A stretch of DNA of 64,000 nt, from contig NZ_AEWI01000001.1 in assembly GCF_000191885.1 (NCBI RefSeq), positions 124,001 through 188,000 of the forward strand, read 5' to 3'. Positions 33,501 to 41,566 of this stretch are shown here, in pieces (positions within the stretch are counted from its first letter, which is position 1; each line of letters begins with the position of its first letter). This DNA is from Anaerophaga thermohalophila DSM 12881 (lineage in GTDB: Bacteria > Bacteroidota > Bacteroidia > Bacteroidales > Marinilabiliaceae). Under the pieces are notes generated by a model that was given only the letters and a program-made list of their open reading frames with translations, did not search any database and had not been told where the DNA came from. The translations under genes were made by a program, and so were the position numbers.

Positions 33501-34273
33501 AATTCATAAAGTTCCTCGCCTTTAATATCTTCGACCACCCGAACACAATCGGTTCCGAAGACCTCACCCTTAAGTAATTCCACAGCCGTATCGCTGTCAC
33601 CGGAAACAACTGTGCGGATCAGGCCGTTAAGTCCTTTAAAGTTCACCGCCCATTCAGTGCGGTGAAGAAAATTATTTTTTTCGGCCTTTGTTGTATAATG
33701 GGTACTCTGATTAACCATTTGTTCAAGAGTATCCATTAAATAGTTCCAGTGCGCTTCATCAATATCACCAATAACGCCTATAACATCACGAAATCTTCGC
33801 AGGTCAACAGGGGAATCACCGATGACAATCTTAGCAAGAAAATCTATAGTCTGCTCTGTTACCGGTGGTGTCCCAACAGAAAAGTCATGAACATTTCGGA
33901 TGTTTTCAATCCATTCTTTTTGTTGGTTATCAACAATATCATTATCGGCGAAATAGCCTAAACGTCGGTTGAATTCCTGTTTAAGAGAGTTGTAAATGAA
34001 GGCTTTGGAATCCTGATGGGGATAAAGCATCAGGGAAATATCAGCATAAGCGGGTATCTCTTCCCGGAATTTGAGCAGGAATTTTTGTATTTCGGCCTGT
34101 TGGCGTGACGGATCATTGGGCTCTTCGTAACAAAGGCGAACGAATGCCTTTAAGTTGTCAAAGACAAAATTGGGCAAAAAAACTTCAGCCCTTTCTCCCA
34201 ACGAAGCATACAGGTCGATGTAATCACGCGCCTCTTGTCTCAAAAACGCTTTGGGGACTCCTTCGATTTGCAT
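27509..34273 (-). CDS. Giant aminotransferase-fold / HPr-kinase-PEPCK-like fusion protein, 2254 residues
   Basis: No signal peptide or membrane span. An N-terminal NVHDFSVGTPP (about 128) resembles the aminotransferase start. A mostly helical 400-residue insertion follows. Then the PLP fold continues: NDPSNPTG (about 671-678), LLLDEAYTD with Asp704, STTKNLAGSGERLGALVA with Lys748 at the Schiff-base place, and a C-terminal small domain to about 1000. After a second helical region, VVEVDGDSGVGKSEM (P-loop 1688-1695) has the HPr-kinase signature and is followed by PEPCK-like IAGDMFHVF and KIDIILTAHN strands. The tail is Gly/Ser/Gln/Lys-rich. The gene stands alone. The activity and substrate are unknown. 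Confidence 0.85.
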   Translation of the reverse strand: MQIEGVPKAFLRQEARDYIDLYASLGERAEVFLPNFVFDNLKAFVRLCYEEPNDPSRQQAEIQKFLLKFREEIPAYADISLMLYPHQDSKAFIYNSLKQEFNRRLGYFADNDIVDNQQKEWIENIRNVHDFSVGTPPVTEQTIDFLAKIVIGDSPVDLRRFRDVIGVIGDIDEAHWNYLMDTLEQMVNQSTHYTTKAEKNNFLHRTEWAVNFKGLNGLIRTVVSGDSDTAVELLKGEVFGTDCVRVVEDIKGEELYELMQEDTSSVFVVKVKHMRKNMFAGHKWFPLISRIVVVDDSPESHASNTSLVFSFHNGIINTLNKVHTKKLGAPANTQLNLRLILENVNSKNLQEFKELLDQKIADYNQELEEIKKEQLGQTNDLLKNINLFKFDAFSRQILKDRYSLARLRDFIQFIQNTATPEKRQKQNEALINTFEERIRRYFYSDTPAVQIATILEGGGRNQIRTYGEYLLQRKIKPLDNEVLNRCKTIINFIPDNYKRTLHNHFHKNFGVNLFLEKYQKYIAKVDNDSDNKGRFRNVLIDLGVYKDFEKLGEKEQQIIKDFISDLNNLDKTSISDDVQMIIRDLLFYKDRNPKPYIIYNKVLAWEYTDLFADDKFYINPFDIEIENLDDQRIDYERILTKLSRIKNTLQLFDASGSLWDRFCENVTIIINDPSNPTGYSDFNRENLIEFLKFVNNSKITLLLDEAYTDSVKVTDEMMPKWRSISRYIFNNENAYSKIRAVSSLSTTKNLAGSGERLGALVATPAMKEVIDFARQRNQAVRGNSCSLYFLNAVLETGLRSKALKDKLESKLPKDASRSRIVKHIEDYIIDLVSQDGKTKTATGDPVLSGFEGSPMHLFLLDELVSLAKLDILGLPDDFKYKDVPFYIYYRGELVKGLNRFRINKNFRTESNLRLKTATKIAEEVISELDVEDVSVIRSDGSYLFNLLFRNFGSFNDLEDFTKKVAGERGISVLPYKTGVVRFSLGGYIEGTPKSYEIFQMELRTAFTIFLSYWKKLRSARKEMPGADVNELMDKILNEGGNSVFLDTVFEDYRLVRDLKKKVNQSLRINENRSLYHASPQVSGVSITTIGDSRNSVIEFQGDVGDCRDVEEFIRSRAFTKIYENLLPQIYKKIPQLRNLNFNIVASRYSKATILKYINNKKTFHPNHYVLDDPEEKNIMREILIEMERLLFSDTKMKILTLQASGDYYMDVARLEGVNMVLKKHIQEILLHFNLPFEQPTIEPSRREIISTACELFEEVTGLKVKDIDLERYVSHFIETLRQDEAFSSIGISDRSLGFIADVVKRRVFGNGLSVSDQVLYLYLLKNDNSFFNQVTSKLRYLQERIDKTDDADLKIFTENILTDILPQEVDDIMNYIIRKKDIKVDETRLGEVTQKVVGFLVLLQNLSKGTDYYHKYTHTLIKVLDTYFRRQNSDVNEMIQHGITLYRNFDVKDKTFKDFDNGRLLWINDMMTKCGVISVEQSVQRHTRISTDAKKREYPFHKVDRGDEEPMYLLDMNRSKSKNDYIKALSTKPDSKFFERRLARFTANMDPDDYRCKVMKNGVVTQLIIFQKGYIKYLTDFFRLTQYKDISLQEAQNFVPDVLLLLGAPEKVISFPQVGYFDIKGPNGNIKTLVTPLRKEADYFGDVKKPWLTMMNEKVKEMGGIPKHGSLFAIELEDGSIFVVEVDGDSGVGKSEMLAGLTLKWLRQNLPGVRSIKNIAGDMFHVFRDKEGNLYGFGTEEGDFSRVTDFDPEYIKYYKYLFESSADSNVDDLNSRSTISGLCEIQMPYKIDIILTAHNNSKEEAGIVRVSNPENFLLYIDSHGERKEKATSQDGPHFQRTLSRYTGDKNIVEVLSQHGNYLDDVLDWELDPRDGKYYLASSYKMMDKIDIEKVVNQIFAGKEIPYENEKWKVTGVHFDLVKNRFIAHVELGDQNDEVVLSRNIFSAIFDSLASTPAGQPFISQEGQIEGRYHLIDVLSGGADGKGEGAKIECGILSTEIGKKGKEITGPQKAAESLTNLIKELRAGSGEINQKKNHVRRIVREKYAHIFSNGQTSNEIWRYNFYLYQLDKMMKAEFVRIDDPTVPVNLSGVNLFCPKDKKEEFSPLLVTPNLNIELNSFGETCNELMSLPNYPDFAQEFLEDAGKLYVAKGYSDETIINNMITQLLLMDGYIEFDDLLKGRITEKVNRETIAAAKYAVLQELERRKKAGEPKGSGNVQSKSQSSAGKGKQQNTPSKGNASGKGQSGKQSDKEE

Positions 34274-34560
34274 AGTCTGTCTCAGTTAAAAATATCCAGT
34301 TTTATAGTTATCCGGTTCATTTTCGTTACTGCCAATTTTCAGGAAAATGGCTCACCGAAAAATTCTATTTCCTGTATCAGGAAAATAAAATCCGCACCAT
34401 CCGGTCACTTAAAATTTTCACAATATTTGGTGCTTTTCATTTCAAAATGTTACAAAGATAGACAAATACCAGATGAAATTAAAACCAAGTTCGTCTGTTT
34501 TTAAACTATCCTGATCTATTCATCACCCGGTATTTTTTAATGCCGATTATCTTATTTAGT

Positions 34561-34933
34561 ACATGTCTATAACGGAAAAGTTGTAACATATTATGTATCT
34601 GTTCAGAAAGTGCCGGTTGCAAGGATTGCAAAGCCGCCAAAAACAGAGTTTACTTTTCATCAGTATAAAATTAGTCTAAGTTATTGGTTTAATGGAACTT
34701 ATCATACTTCAATTGATATTAGATTCTTCGCTCCGCTCAGAATGACAGACTGTTATGTCATTCTGAGGAGGTAACGACGAAGAATCTGTTCCCTGTTTTT
34801 TGTTTTTTAGATGATTAGTGGTTAAATGGTGTTATACATATTCTTATTATGGCAAAATTTGCCATGCTCGTTTCGTAAATGAGTAATTTTCGAACAAGCG
34901 TAACACGGCAAATGGCACTTTATGGACAGACAC
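34561..34933. repeat. Family B repeat, copy 3, split by a family C insertion
   Basis: The left half (ctgttcagaaagtgccggttgc ... GCCGCCAAAA ... gagtttac) carries stem type 1. The right half (cgtaaatgag TAATTTTCGAAC ... ggcactttatggacagacac) carries stem type 2. The two arms therefore do not pair. The insertion sits exactly in the loop. In the gap 34274-34560 upstream I see no gene. Confidence 0.8.
34654..34873. repeat. Family C repeat inside family B copy 3
   Basis: Begins ttttcatcagtataaaattag and ends catgctcgtttc. It contains agattcttcgctccgctcagaatgac and its inverted partner tcattctgaggaggtaacgacgaagaatct. It is a shorter relative of 47501-47883 and 61236-61612 in the opposite orientation. 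Confidence 0.75.
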
Positions 34934-34936
34934 CAT

Positions 34937-35878
34937 TTAATCTGCATTTTTTAAATAGTTATACAATTCACTGTCTGTCGAGAGAATAACATGTGTATTA
35001 TTATCAAAAGTTTTTTCAAAGGTTTCCATTGACTTCATAAATTTGTACAAACTACGGGATGCAGACGTTTTGTTATAGGCATTGGCATAAATAGCGGCAG
35101 CCTCTCCATCGGCCCGTCCCATTATTTCTTCGGCTTCTCTGAAGGCCTGTGATTGTATTGTTTTCAGTTCCCGTTCTTTTTCTCCATTGATTCTGGAAGC
35201 TTCTCCCTGGCCTTCGGAACGAAACTTATCTGCGATTCTGTAACGTTCGCTTTTCATCCGTTCATACACCTGGGTTCTTACATCTTCCACGTAATTAATA
35301 CGTTTAAACCTAAAGTCCAATACTTTTAGTCCAAGGTCAAGCGTTTGCTCATTGGCAGCCTGCAAAATCATTGCCTGTATTTTTTCCCTGCCGACCTCTA
35401 TATTCTCAAGACTATCGCCAATTAACTCCCCGATAATACCGCTCGACATAGGTGTTCTGTTACTTGTCCTAACCGCTTCAATTAAATTATTATTGGCGAT
35501 AAAATCGCGGGTTTCGCCATCCAGTATATCGTCCAAACGCGATTGAGCCCCCAGTTCATTTCTTAATCGTTTAAAAAACTGAAGCGGATCAACTATCTGC
35601 CAGCGGGCGTATGTATCCACAAAAATGTACTTTTTGTCCTTCGTGGGAATTTGATTGGGATCACCGTCCCATTCCAGAAAGCGCTTCTCAAAAAAATTGG
35701 CAGTCTGAATAAACGGTACCTTAAAGTTCAAACCAGGTGTTGTTACAGGTTCACCAACAGGTTTTCCAAATTGTGTAACAACCACCTGCTCTGTTTCGTT
35801 GACGACATATACACTACTGAGGAGAATGATAAATGCCAGAAAAGCTATAATGACTATTGCTATTGTTTTTCGTTTCAT
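34937..35878 (-). CDS. hflC: HflC, SPFH-domain membrane protease regulator
   Basis: 313 residues. A single N-terminal membrane span (IAIVIIAFLAFIILLSSVYVV) leads into an SPFH/band-7 domain (TEQVVVTQFGKPVGEPVTTPGLNFKVPFIQTANFFEKR) and a long coiled coil (RFRSEGQGEASRINGEKERELKTIQSQAFREAEEI). With HflK, encoded upstream in the same direction, it forms the cage complex that modulates FtsH. The ATG lies in the terminal bases of a family C repeat (ttttatactaATGAAAC). Confidence 0.93.
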   Translation of the reverse strand: MKRKTIAIVIIAFLAFIILLSSVYVVNETEQVVVTQFGKPVGEPVTTPGLNFKVPFIQTANFFEKRFLEWDGDPNQIPTKDKKYIFVDTYARWQIVDPLQFFKRLRNELGAQSRLDDILDGETRDFIANNNLIEAVRTSNRTPMSSGIIGELIGDSLENIEVGREKIQAMILQAANEQTLDLGLKVLDFRFKRINYVEDVRTQVYERMKSERYRIADKFRSEGQGEASRINGEKERELKTIQSQAFREAEEIMGRADGEAAAIYANAYNKTSASRSLYKFMKSMETFEKTFDNNTHVILSTDSELYNYLKNAD

Positions 35879-36066
35879 TAGTATAAAATTTAATTTTTAA
35901 TGCCTTATGGAACTCGTCCCGGTTACCTGGGAGTCGTTTCATCCGTATAAAATTTAGTTATTTCATCCGTATAAAAAATTTATTTATTAAGGGCGGATGG
36001 AACTCGCATGATAGAGTTTTATGCATGTTCTTTTGTGACAATCTTTGTCATGCTCGTTTCATCGCT
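35874..36066. repeat. Family C repeat between hflK and hflC
   Basis: On the minus strand it runs from atgaaacgagcatgacaaag (36066 side) to ttttatactaatgaaac (hflC start). Inside are two extra ttttatacggatgaa units near 35940 and 35970. It lacks the attctgag palindrome seen in longer copies. It fills nearly all of the hflK-hflC spacer (280 bases), where no gene is seen. Confidence 0.7.
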
Positions 36067-36158
36067 TGAATGTCAGCCCGACGGCCGATTTGCATAATCG
36101 ATTTTATAAGTTTTCCCGTCTTGCATCGATGGTCAAATCCTCACCCGCAAACAGGTAA

Positions 36159-37172
36159 TTATTTATCACCTTCTGCAACTGCTGAGGTATTCAATGTTTT
36201 CACATTATCCATTTGCATCTGCAACAGAGGCAAAACATTATTGCCGTCCTTATCGGTAATAATTTTATTGCCCAGGCGAGGTAAAACTTCCTGCATGGTT
36301 TCCAGATAAATACGCCGACGGGTAACGTCAGGAGCTTTGATGTATTCGGAATACAACTCATTAAACCTGGCCACTTGTCCCTGTGCATTGTTAACACGTT
36401 CGACGGCATATCCTTCGGCTTTCTGAATAGTCTCCTCGGCCTGTCCCTTAGCCTTCGGAATCACTTTATTATATTCCGATTTGGCCTGATTAATTAATGT
36501 TTCCTTTTCCTGTTGTGCTTCATTAACCGCATTAAATGCCGCCTTAACCGGATCGGGAGGATTAACATCCTGGAGCACAACCTGATCTATTTTAACTCCA
36601 AGTTCATAACTATTGGATAACTCCTGAATCAGTTGCTGTACGCTGGAAGCGATTTCAGTCCGTCCAACCGTTAAAACTTCATTCACGGTGCGGTCTCCGA
36701 CGATCTGCCGGACAGAACTTTCAGAAATATCACGTAATGTAGATTGGGGGTTTCGAACCTTAAAGAGATATTTATAAGGATCGTTGACGCGGTATTGTAC
36801 TACCCATTCCACATCAGCAAGATTAAGATCGCCGGTAAGCATCAATGACTCATCCCGGGTTCCGCTTTTTGTATATTGCGAACGCACATTGGCCTCAGTT
36901 GTTCTGAAACCAAATTCCAGTTTCTGCTGTCTTTCCACCGGAACTTTGTATACCTGCTCAATAAAAGGTATTTTAAAATTAAGTCCGGGCATCACAGTTT
37001 TTGTATATTTTCCAAACCGAACTATTACGCCGGCTTCTTCGGGTCCAACCTGAAAAAATCCGCTCCAGGCAATAATCAAAAGAACAATAACCGTTATGAT
37101 AGAACGGATGTTCTTCAAGATTTTTTTTAAACCAGGTGACATTTCCTGATTCGAAAATTGAATTTCACTCAT
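36159..37172 (-). CDS. hflK: HflK, SPFH-domain membrane protease regulator
   Basis: 337 residues. A membrane span (IITVIVLLIIAWSGFFQV, about 24-42), the SPFH domain (PEEAGVIVRFGKYTKTVMPGLNFKIPFIEQVYKVPVERQQKLEFGF), the conserved VQYRVNDPYKYLFKVRNP and a C-terminal coiled coil (AQQEKETLINQAKSEYNKVIPKAKGQAEETIQKAEGYA). It forms the HflKC complex with the downstream product. Confidence 0.93.
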   Translation of the reverse strand: MSEIQFSNQEMSPGLKKILKNIRSIITVIVLLIIAWSGFFQVGPEEAGVIVRFGKYTKTVMPGLNFKIPFIEQVYKVPVERQQKLEFGFRTTEANVRSQYTKSGTRDESLMLTGDLNLADVEWVVQYRVNDPYKYLFKVRNPQSTLRDISESSVRQIVGDRTVNEVLTVGRTEIASSVQQLIQELSNSYELGVKIDQVVLQDVNPPDPVKAAFNAVNEAQQEKETLINQAKSEYNKVIPKAKGQAEETIQKAEGYAVERVNNAQGQVARFNELYSEYIKAPDVTRRRIYLETMQEVLPRLGNKIITDKDGNNVLPLLQMQMDNVKTLNTSAVAEGDK

Positions 37173-37200
37173 AAATAAAAAAGTTAATAGTTTAAAATCC

Positions 37201-39426
37201 TCAATGATTCTCTGCCATAATACGAAGGAAGCCTCTCACAGCATCTACCGTTTCGAGCTTATAGGAAGCATTCGTATGTTTTATTCCTACTTTAATCGTA
37301 ATTGCTTCGGGTGGTAATTCCCTGAAAAGATATTCATCGGTCCAGTCATCACCCATGGCCATAATATAATCGAATTGTTTGTTAAGAAGGAACCTGTTTG
37401 CTGCAACACCTTTGTTAATGCCTCCAGTTTTGACCTCAACAACCTTGTTGCCTTCCATAATTTCAAGATTGTGATTGGCCACCAGAGTCGTCAATTCATC
37501 TTTCAGCTCATTTGCTCTCAATTCGCCCAGTTCGGCTTCAGCGTTTTCGTAATGCCATACCAGGGAATAATTTTTCTCTTCCAGATAAGTTCCTGGCGTA
37601 CGGACAACAAAGCTGTCAAGAATAGGCCGGACCATCGGCATCCACGAGTTGGTTGCATTGGTCAGCATCTGCCAGTCACCACCCCGTTCTCTCATCCATA
37701 CGCCATGTTCGCTGATCAGGCTTACATTGGAACGGTCAAACCATTTGCTTAGTGTTTCTTTATCTCTTCCGCTGATCAAAACCACCTCATTGCGATCATC
37801 ACTTGTAAGCGCGTCAAGAATTTCTTGAAGCGTATCGTCAGGCGCAGCACTGGATTCCTCTTCACGTGTGGCCTTCTTAAAATGGGTAAGAGTCCCGTCG
37901 TAATCGAGAAATATGGCACGCGATTTAGCTTTTGAAAAATCATCCAACAGTTTTTGGGCCAGCGAAGGCGTTATTTTCTTAGCGAGAAAATCACTCTGAA
38001 TTTGAGCAATCCGCTTAAGAGACGCAACGAATTGCTCGGCCCACTTAAATACATTATACCGTTTAAGGCGCTTCTGTATCACCGACATTCTCGCCTTTTG
38101 CTCTTCCACGGGCATCTCAAGTGCCTGCTTAATAGAATCGGCCACTTCGTCTTCATTATTGGGATTAATCACTATGGCCTCTCCCATTTCTTTTACAACA
38201 CCTGTCATTTCGCTAATAATCATCACCCCGGTCTGATTGGTACGTGAAGCTACATATTCTTTTGCCACCAGGTTCATTCCGTCGCGCACAGGGGTTAGCA
38301 ATGCCACATCGCTCATACAGTAAAGTTCCACGAGATTTTCGAATGGCATAGAACGATAAAAATACCAGACAGGAGAATAATTTACCGAACCGTACAAACC
38401 ATTAATTCGCCCGACCAGTTCATCGACCTCCCGCTTCAGCTGCTGATATTGAGGCACTGAATTACGCGAAGGTACTGCCAGCATTACCAAAGTTACTTTA
38501 GAACGATACTCCGGATATTTCTCCAGGAATTTCCCAAATGCTTTCAGTCTGTTTGGAATTCCTTTAGAATAATCCAGACGATCGATGGAGAGGATTAGTT
38601 TGCGGTCAGGAGAAACAAGAAAATACTTTTCCAGTTCCTGGTGTAAAGTTGATTTTTCCTGAAGTGGCCTGGACATTGTCTTCAGCGCAGCATCATGAAA
38701 CTTGTCGTAATCGATCCCCATGGGGAAAGCATCGACCAACACAATTCGCTCTTCAATATGTATCTGGTTAAAAGTAATCTCATATCCAAACAGTCGGCGT
38801 ACACTACTCAGAAAGTGACGTTCATAGTCGTAGGTATGAAAACCAATTAAGTCGGCCCCCAGCAAACCCCTGAGAATCTCATTCCGCCAGGGTAGAACTC
38901 TGAATACCTCGTAAGAGGGAAAAGGAATATGCAAAAAGAACCCAATAGTGATATCGGGTCTTTTCTCTTTTATCATGCCTGGAACAAGCATCAGCTGATA
39001 ATCGTGAACCCACACATAATCATTTTCTTCAACAACTTCAAGTGTTTTATCGGCAAACTTTTGGTTAACTTTTACGTACGACTCCCAAAATTCGGATGAA
39101 TAATCAACAAACTGATTGAAATAATGAAAAAGGGGCCATATTGTTCGATTGCAAAAGCCTTCATAGAAGGTACGTACCTCATCGGCTGTAAGTGGAACTA
39201 TTTCACATCCCTCTTTATTCAGCATTTTTTCAATTTCACGGAACTGATCACTGGTGTAACTCTCGGTAGATATACCCGGCCAGCCAATCCACCGGCCTTC
39301 GAAATCCTTATAGACCGATTTCATACCGGTGGCCAGTCCCCCTACGCTCGGCTTTAATGACAATTCTTTATTATCGGAAACTATGCTGAATGGCAATCGA
39401 TTAGAAACGATGTGCAATTTTTTCAT
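37201..39426 (-). CDS. otsAB: Bifunctional trehalose-6-phosphate synthase / phosphatase
   Basis: 741 residues. Residues 1-475 are the GT20 synthase: VSNRLPFSI, GGLATGMKSVY, VWVHDYQLMLVPGMI, FFLHIPFPSYEVFRVLPWR, SIDRLDYSKGIPNRL, VRDGMNLVAKEYV. Residues 500-735 are the HAD phosphatase: FLDYDGTLTHF (DxDGT near 507), VLISGRDKETL, ISEHGVWM and MAMGDDWTDEYLF. It makes trehalose from UDP-glucose and glucose-6-phosphate for osmotic and desiccation protection. It is divergent from a GH15 gene with a 110-base spacer. Confidence 0.95.
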   Translation of the reverse strand: MKKLHIVSNRLPFSIVSDNKELSLKPSVGGLATGMKSVYKDFEGRWIGWPGISTESYTSDQFREIEKMLNKEGCEIVPLTADEVRTFYEGFCNRTIWPLFHYFNQFVDYSSEFWESYVKVNQKFADKTLEVVEENDYVWVHDYQLMLVPGMIKEKRPDITIGFFLHIPFPSYEVFRVLPWRNEILRGLLGADLIGFHTYDYERHFLSSVRRLFGYEITFNQIHIEERIVLVDAFPMGIDYDKFHDAALKTMSRPLQEKSTLHQELEKYFLVSPDRKLILSIDRLDYSKGIPNRLKAFGKFLEKYPEYRSKVTLVMLAVPSRNSVPQYQQLKREVDELVGRINGLYGSVNYSPVWYFYRSMPFENLVELYCMSDVALLTPVRDGMNLVAKEYVASRTNQTGVMIISEMTGVVKEMGEAIVINPNNEDEVADSIKQALEMPVEEQKARMSVIQKRLKRYNVFKWAEQFVASLKRIAQIQSDFLAKKITPSLAQKLLDDFSKAKSRAIFLDYDGTLTHFKKATREEESSAAPDDTLQEILDALTSDDRNEVVLISGRDKETLSKWFDRSNVSLISEHGVWMRERGGDWQMLTNATNSWMPMVRPILDSFVVRTPGTYLEEKNYSLVWHYENAEAELGELRANELKDELTTLVANHNLEIMEGNKVVEVKTGGINKGVAANRFLLNKQFDYIMAMGDDWTDEYLFRELPPEAITIKVGIKHTNASYKLETVDAVRGFLRIMAENH

Positions 39427-39536
39427 AGGATTATGATTTTTATTTTATTCAAAGTATAGTTCTTTTTTCTTTATTTTACAAACTTTGCAGCGTCAAAATA
39501 AAACGAAAACCGAACAAATTGAACACTTAAAAGCGC

Positions 39537-41342
39537 ATGAACAATCTAAACTATGGCATTGTCGGCAACGGGAAAAGTGCAGCACTGATATCAGACAAAG
39601 GATCCGTTGACTGGTTGTGTTTACCAAAATTTGATTCTCCTTCTGTTTTTGCTTCTCTTCTCGACAAGGAGAAAGGGGGTCATTTTTCTATTATCTCTGT
39701 TGCCGGAGCAGAAATTACTCAAAGATATGAATTTCACTCGAATATTTTGGTAACTCGTTTTGAATGTGCAGACGGTACCTTTGAAATACATGATTTCATG
39801 CCCCGGTATAAAACGGATAACGGCTCGTATTACATACCCCCCGATTTGATCAGATACATTAAGTGGATTGAAGGCAAACCGAAGATCAAAATCCAATTTG
39901 ATCCCCGGTTGGAATATGCCAAATTTGGAACCAATATCACTTTTAACGGGAAATATGTAAAAGCCTATACCTCCAAGGGAAGCTACGATTCCCTCTACCT
40001 GTATACGAGCATGGACAAATTATCTGTGGTAGGGCAGTTACCCATTACGATAGAAAAAGATGAGTTTATTCTGATCAGCTATAATCAGAAGTTACTGGCA
40101 CAAACTATTAGCAGAGCCTATCTGAAGTTACAACGAACAAAAGTCTATTGGCTCAACTGGGCGGAACGAACTACCCGTTTCAAAAAATACAATGATGAAA
40201 TTATGCGCAGTGCCCTGCTTTTGAAATTGTTGAGTTATCAGAAATCGGGTGCCATTCTTGCCGCTGTAACCACATCAATTCCCGAGACGATTGGGGAAGA
40301 ACGAAACTGGGACTACCGTTTTTGCTGGATAAGGGACGCCTCAATGGTCATCAAAGTAATGACAAAACTGGGGCACTTCAATGTAGCACACAGATATTTG
40401 AATTTCATCATCGACCTGCTCCCCGACAAGGGAGAAAAAATCCAGATAATGTACGGCATAAATGGTGAGAAAAAACTCACCGAATATGAATTGCCGCATC
40501 TTTCGGGGTATGAAGACAGCAAACCTGTAAGAATAGGAAATGCAGCCTATAAACAAAAACAGAACGATATTTACGGAATATTGGTGGATGTCATCTATCA
40601 GTTGTTTCACCTGTTCGCCACTTCGCTTGAACACAGCGAAGAGCTGTGGACCATCACACGTAATATCATAAAAGTGGTCGAGACCAACTGGCAAAAGCCC
40701 GATAAAGGAATTTGGGAAATCCGCCACAGTACCAAACATTTCACATTCAGTAAAGTGCTTTGCTGGGTAGCAGCCGACCGGGGTATCAAAATTGCAGAGC
40801 TACTCCACCAGAAAGAATATATCCAGTCATGGAGTCGCTTGCGGAATAAAATCAAGAACGATATTCTGAAAAATGCCTGGTCGGAAAAGAAACAATCCTT
40901 CACTCAAGCCTATGGCATTGAAGACCTTGACGCTTCTGCGCTGCTCATGGAGTCTTTCGGCTTTTTAGACGGAAATGATCCTAAATTCAGAAGTACGGTG
41001 AAAGCAATTCAAAAAGAACTGGAATACAAAGGACTTATGTTCAGATACAAAAACCGTGATGATTTCGGACAGCCTTCATCGGCATTTACCATCTGTTCAT
41101 TCTGGCTCATCCGTAGTCTTTACATAATTGGCGAGAAGGAAGAAGCCCAAAGAAAGTTTGATGAACTGCTCAAATATTCCAATCACCTGGGCCTTTTTAG
41201 TGAAGACCTGGATTTTGAAAGCAAGCGACTGCTGGGTAATTTTCCGCAGGCCTATTCACATCTTGCACTGATTGATGTAGCCATGCTTCTTGCCGGTGGG
41301 GAAATGTCGAGCGAAGAGAAAATTTTGGGAAATATAGGATAA
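39537..41342 (+). CDS. Glycoside hydrolase family 15 (glucoamylase/trehalase-like)
   Basis: 601 residues, cytoplasmic. The N-terminal beta domain begins YGIVGNGKSAALISDKGSVDWLCLPKFDSPSVFASLLD, the marker of the GH15 trehalase-like group. The (alpha/alpha)6 catalytic part has EERNWDYRFCWIRDASM and DKGIWEIRHSTKHFTFSKVLCWVAADRG, where the Glu of GIWE is the likely general acid. Beside the trehalose synthase fusion, trehalose is a plausible substrate. Other alpha-glucosides are possible. Confidence 0.88.
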   Translation: MNNLNYGIVGNGKSAALISDKGSVDWLCLPKFDSPSVFASLLDKEKGGHFSIISVAGAEITQRYEFHSNILVTRFECADGTFEIHDFMPRYKTDNGSYYIPPDLIRYIKWIEGKPKIKIQFDPRLEYAKFGTNITFNGKYVKAYTSKGSYDSLYLYTSMDKLSVVGQLPITIEKDEFILISYNQKLLAQTISRAYLKLQRTKVYWLNWAERTTRFKKYNDEIMRSALLLKLLSYQKSGAILAAVTTSIPETIGEERNWDYRFCWIRDASMVIKVMTKLGHFNVAHRYLNFIIDLLPDKGEKIQIMYGINGEKKLTEYELPHLSGYEDSKPVRIGNAAYKQKQNDIYGILVDVIYQLFHLFATSLEHSEELWTITRNIIKVVETNWQKPDKGIWEIRHSTKHFTFSKVLCWVAADRGIKIAELLHQKEYIQSWSRLRNKIKNDILKNAWSEKKQSFTQAYGIEDLDASALLMESFGFLDGNDPKFRSTVKAIQKELEYKGLMFRYKNRDDFGQPSSAFTICSFWLIRSLYIIGEKEEAQRKFDELLKYSNHLGLFSEDLDFESKRLLGNFPQAYSHLALIDVAMLLAGGEMSSEEKILGNIG

Positions 41343-41566
41343 TAATAGATTGTTAGATTGTTAGATTGTTAGATTGTTAGGGGGTGTCAGGCGCTTCCTC
41401 CTGATATTTGTGTTTTTTGGCAAAATATTTTTTATGTCTATACGGAAGCTGTCTGCAATGGGCGTTGCAGAAGTTTATTAGTTCTTTTATCCTCCAGCGC
41501 ACTGCCCCCTGACCCCCTTTAAGGGGAACCCCACGCGCGTATCCTATTATCATTCCTGAAAATTTC
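41343..41566. repeat. Intergenic repeat mosaic
   Basis: Starts with four tandem copies of a ttagattg unit (about 41348-41381). Then comes ctgatatttgtgttttttggcaaaat, shared with 51172-51197, and a CCCCCTTTaAGGGG palindrome near 41511-41530 related to that at 63118-63205. No gene. Confidence 0.6.

Noticed and set aside
41348-41381. ttagattg tandem run considered as an origin or binding array
   Set aside because: Similar taacaatct-like tracts occur in several intergenic spacers of this window (19080, 26010). They look like slippage tracts without a DnaA-box pattern.
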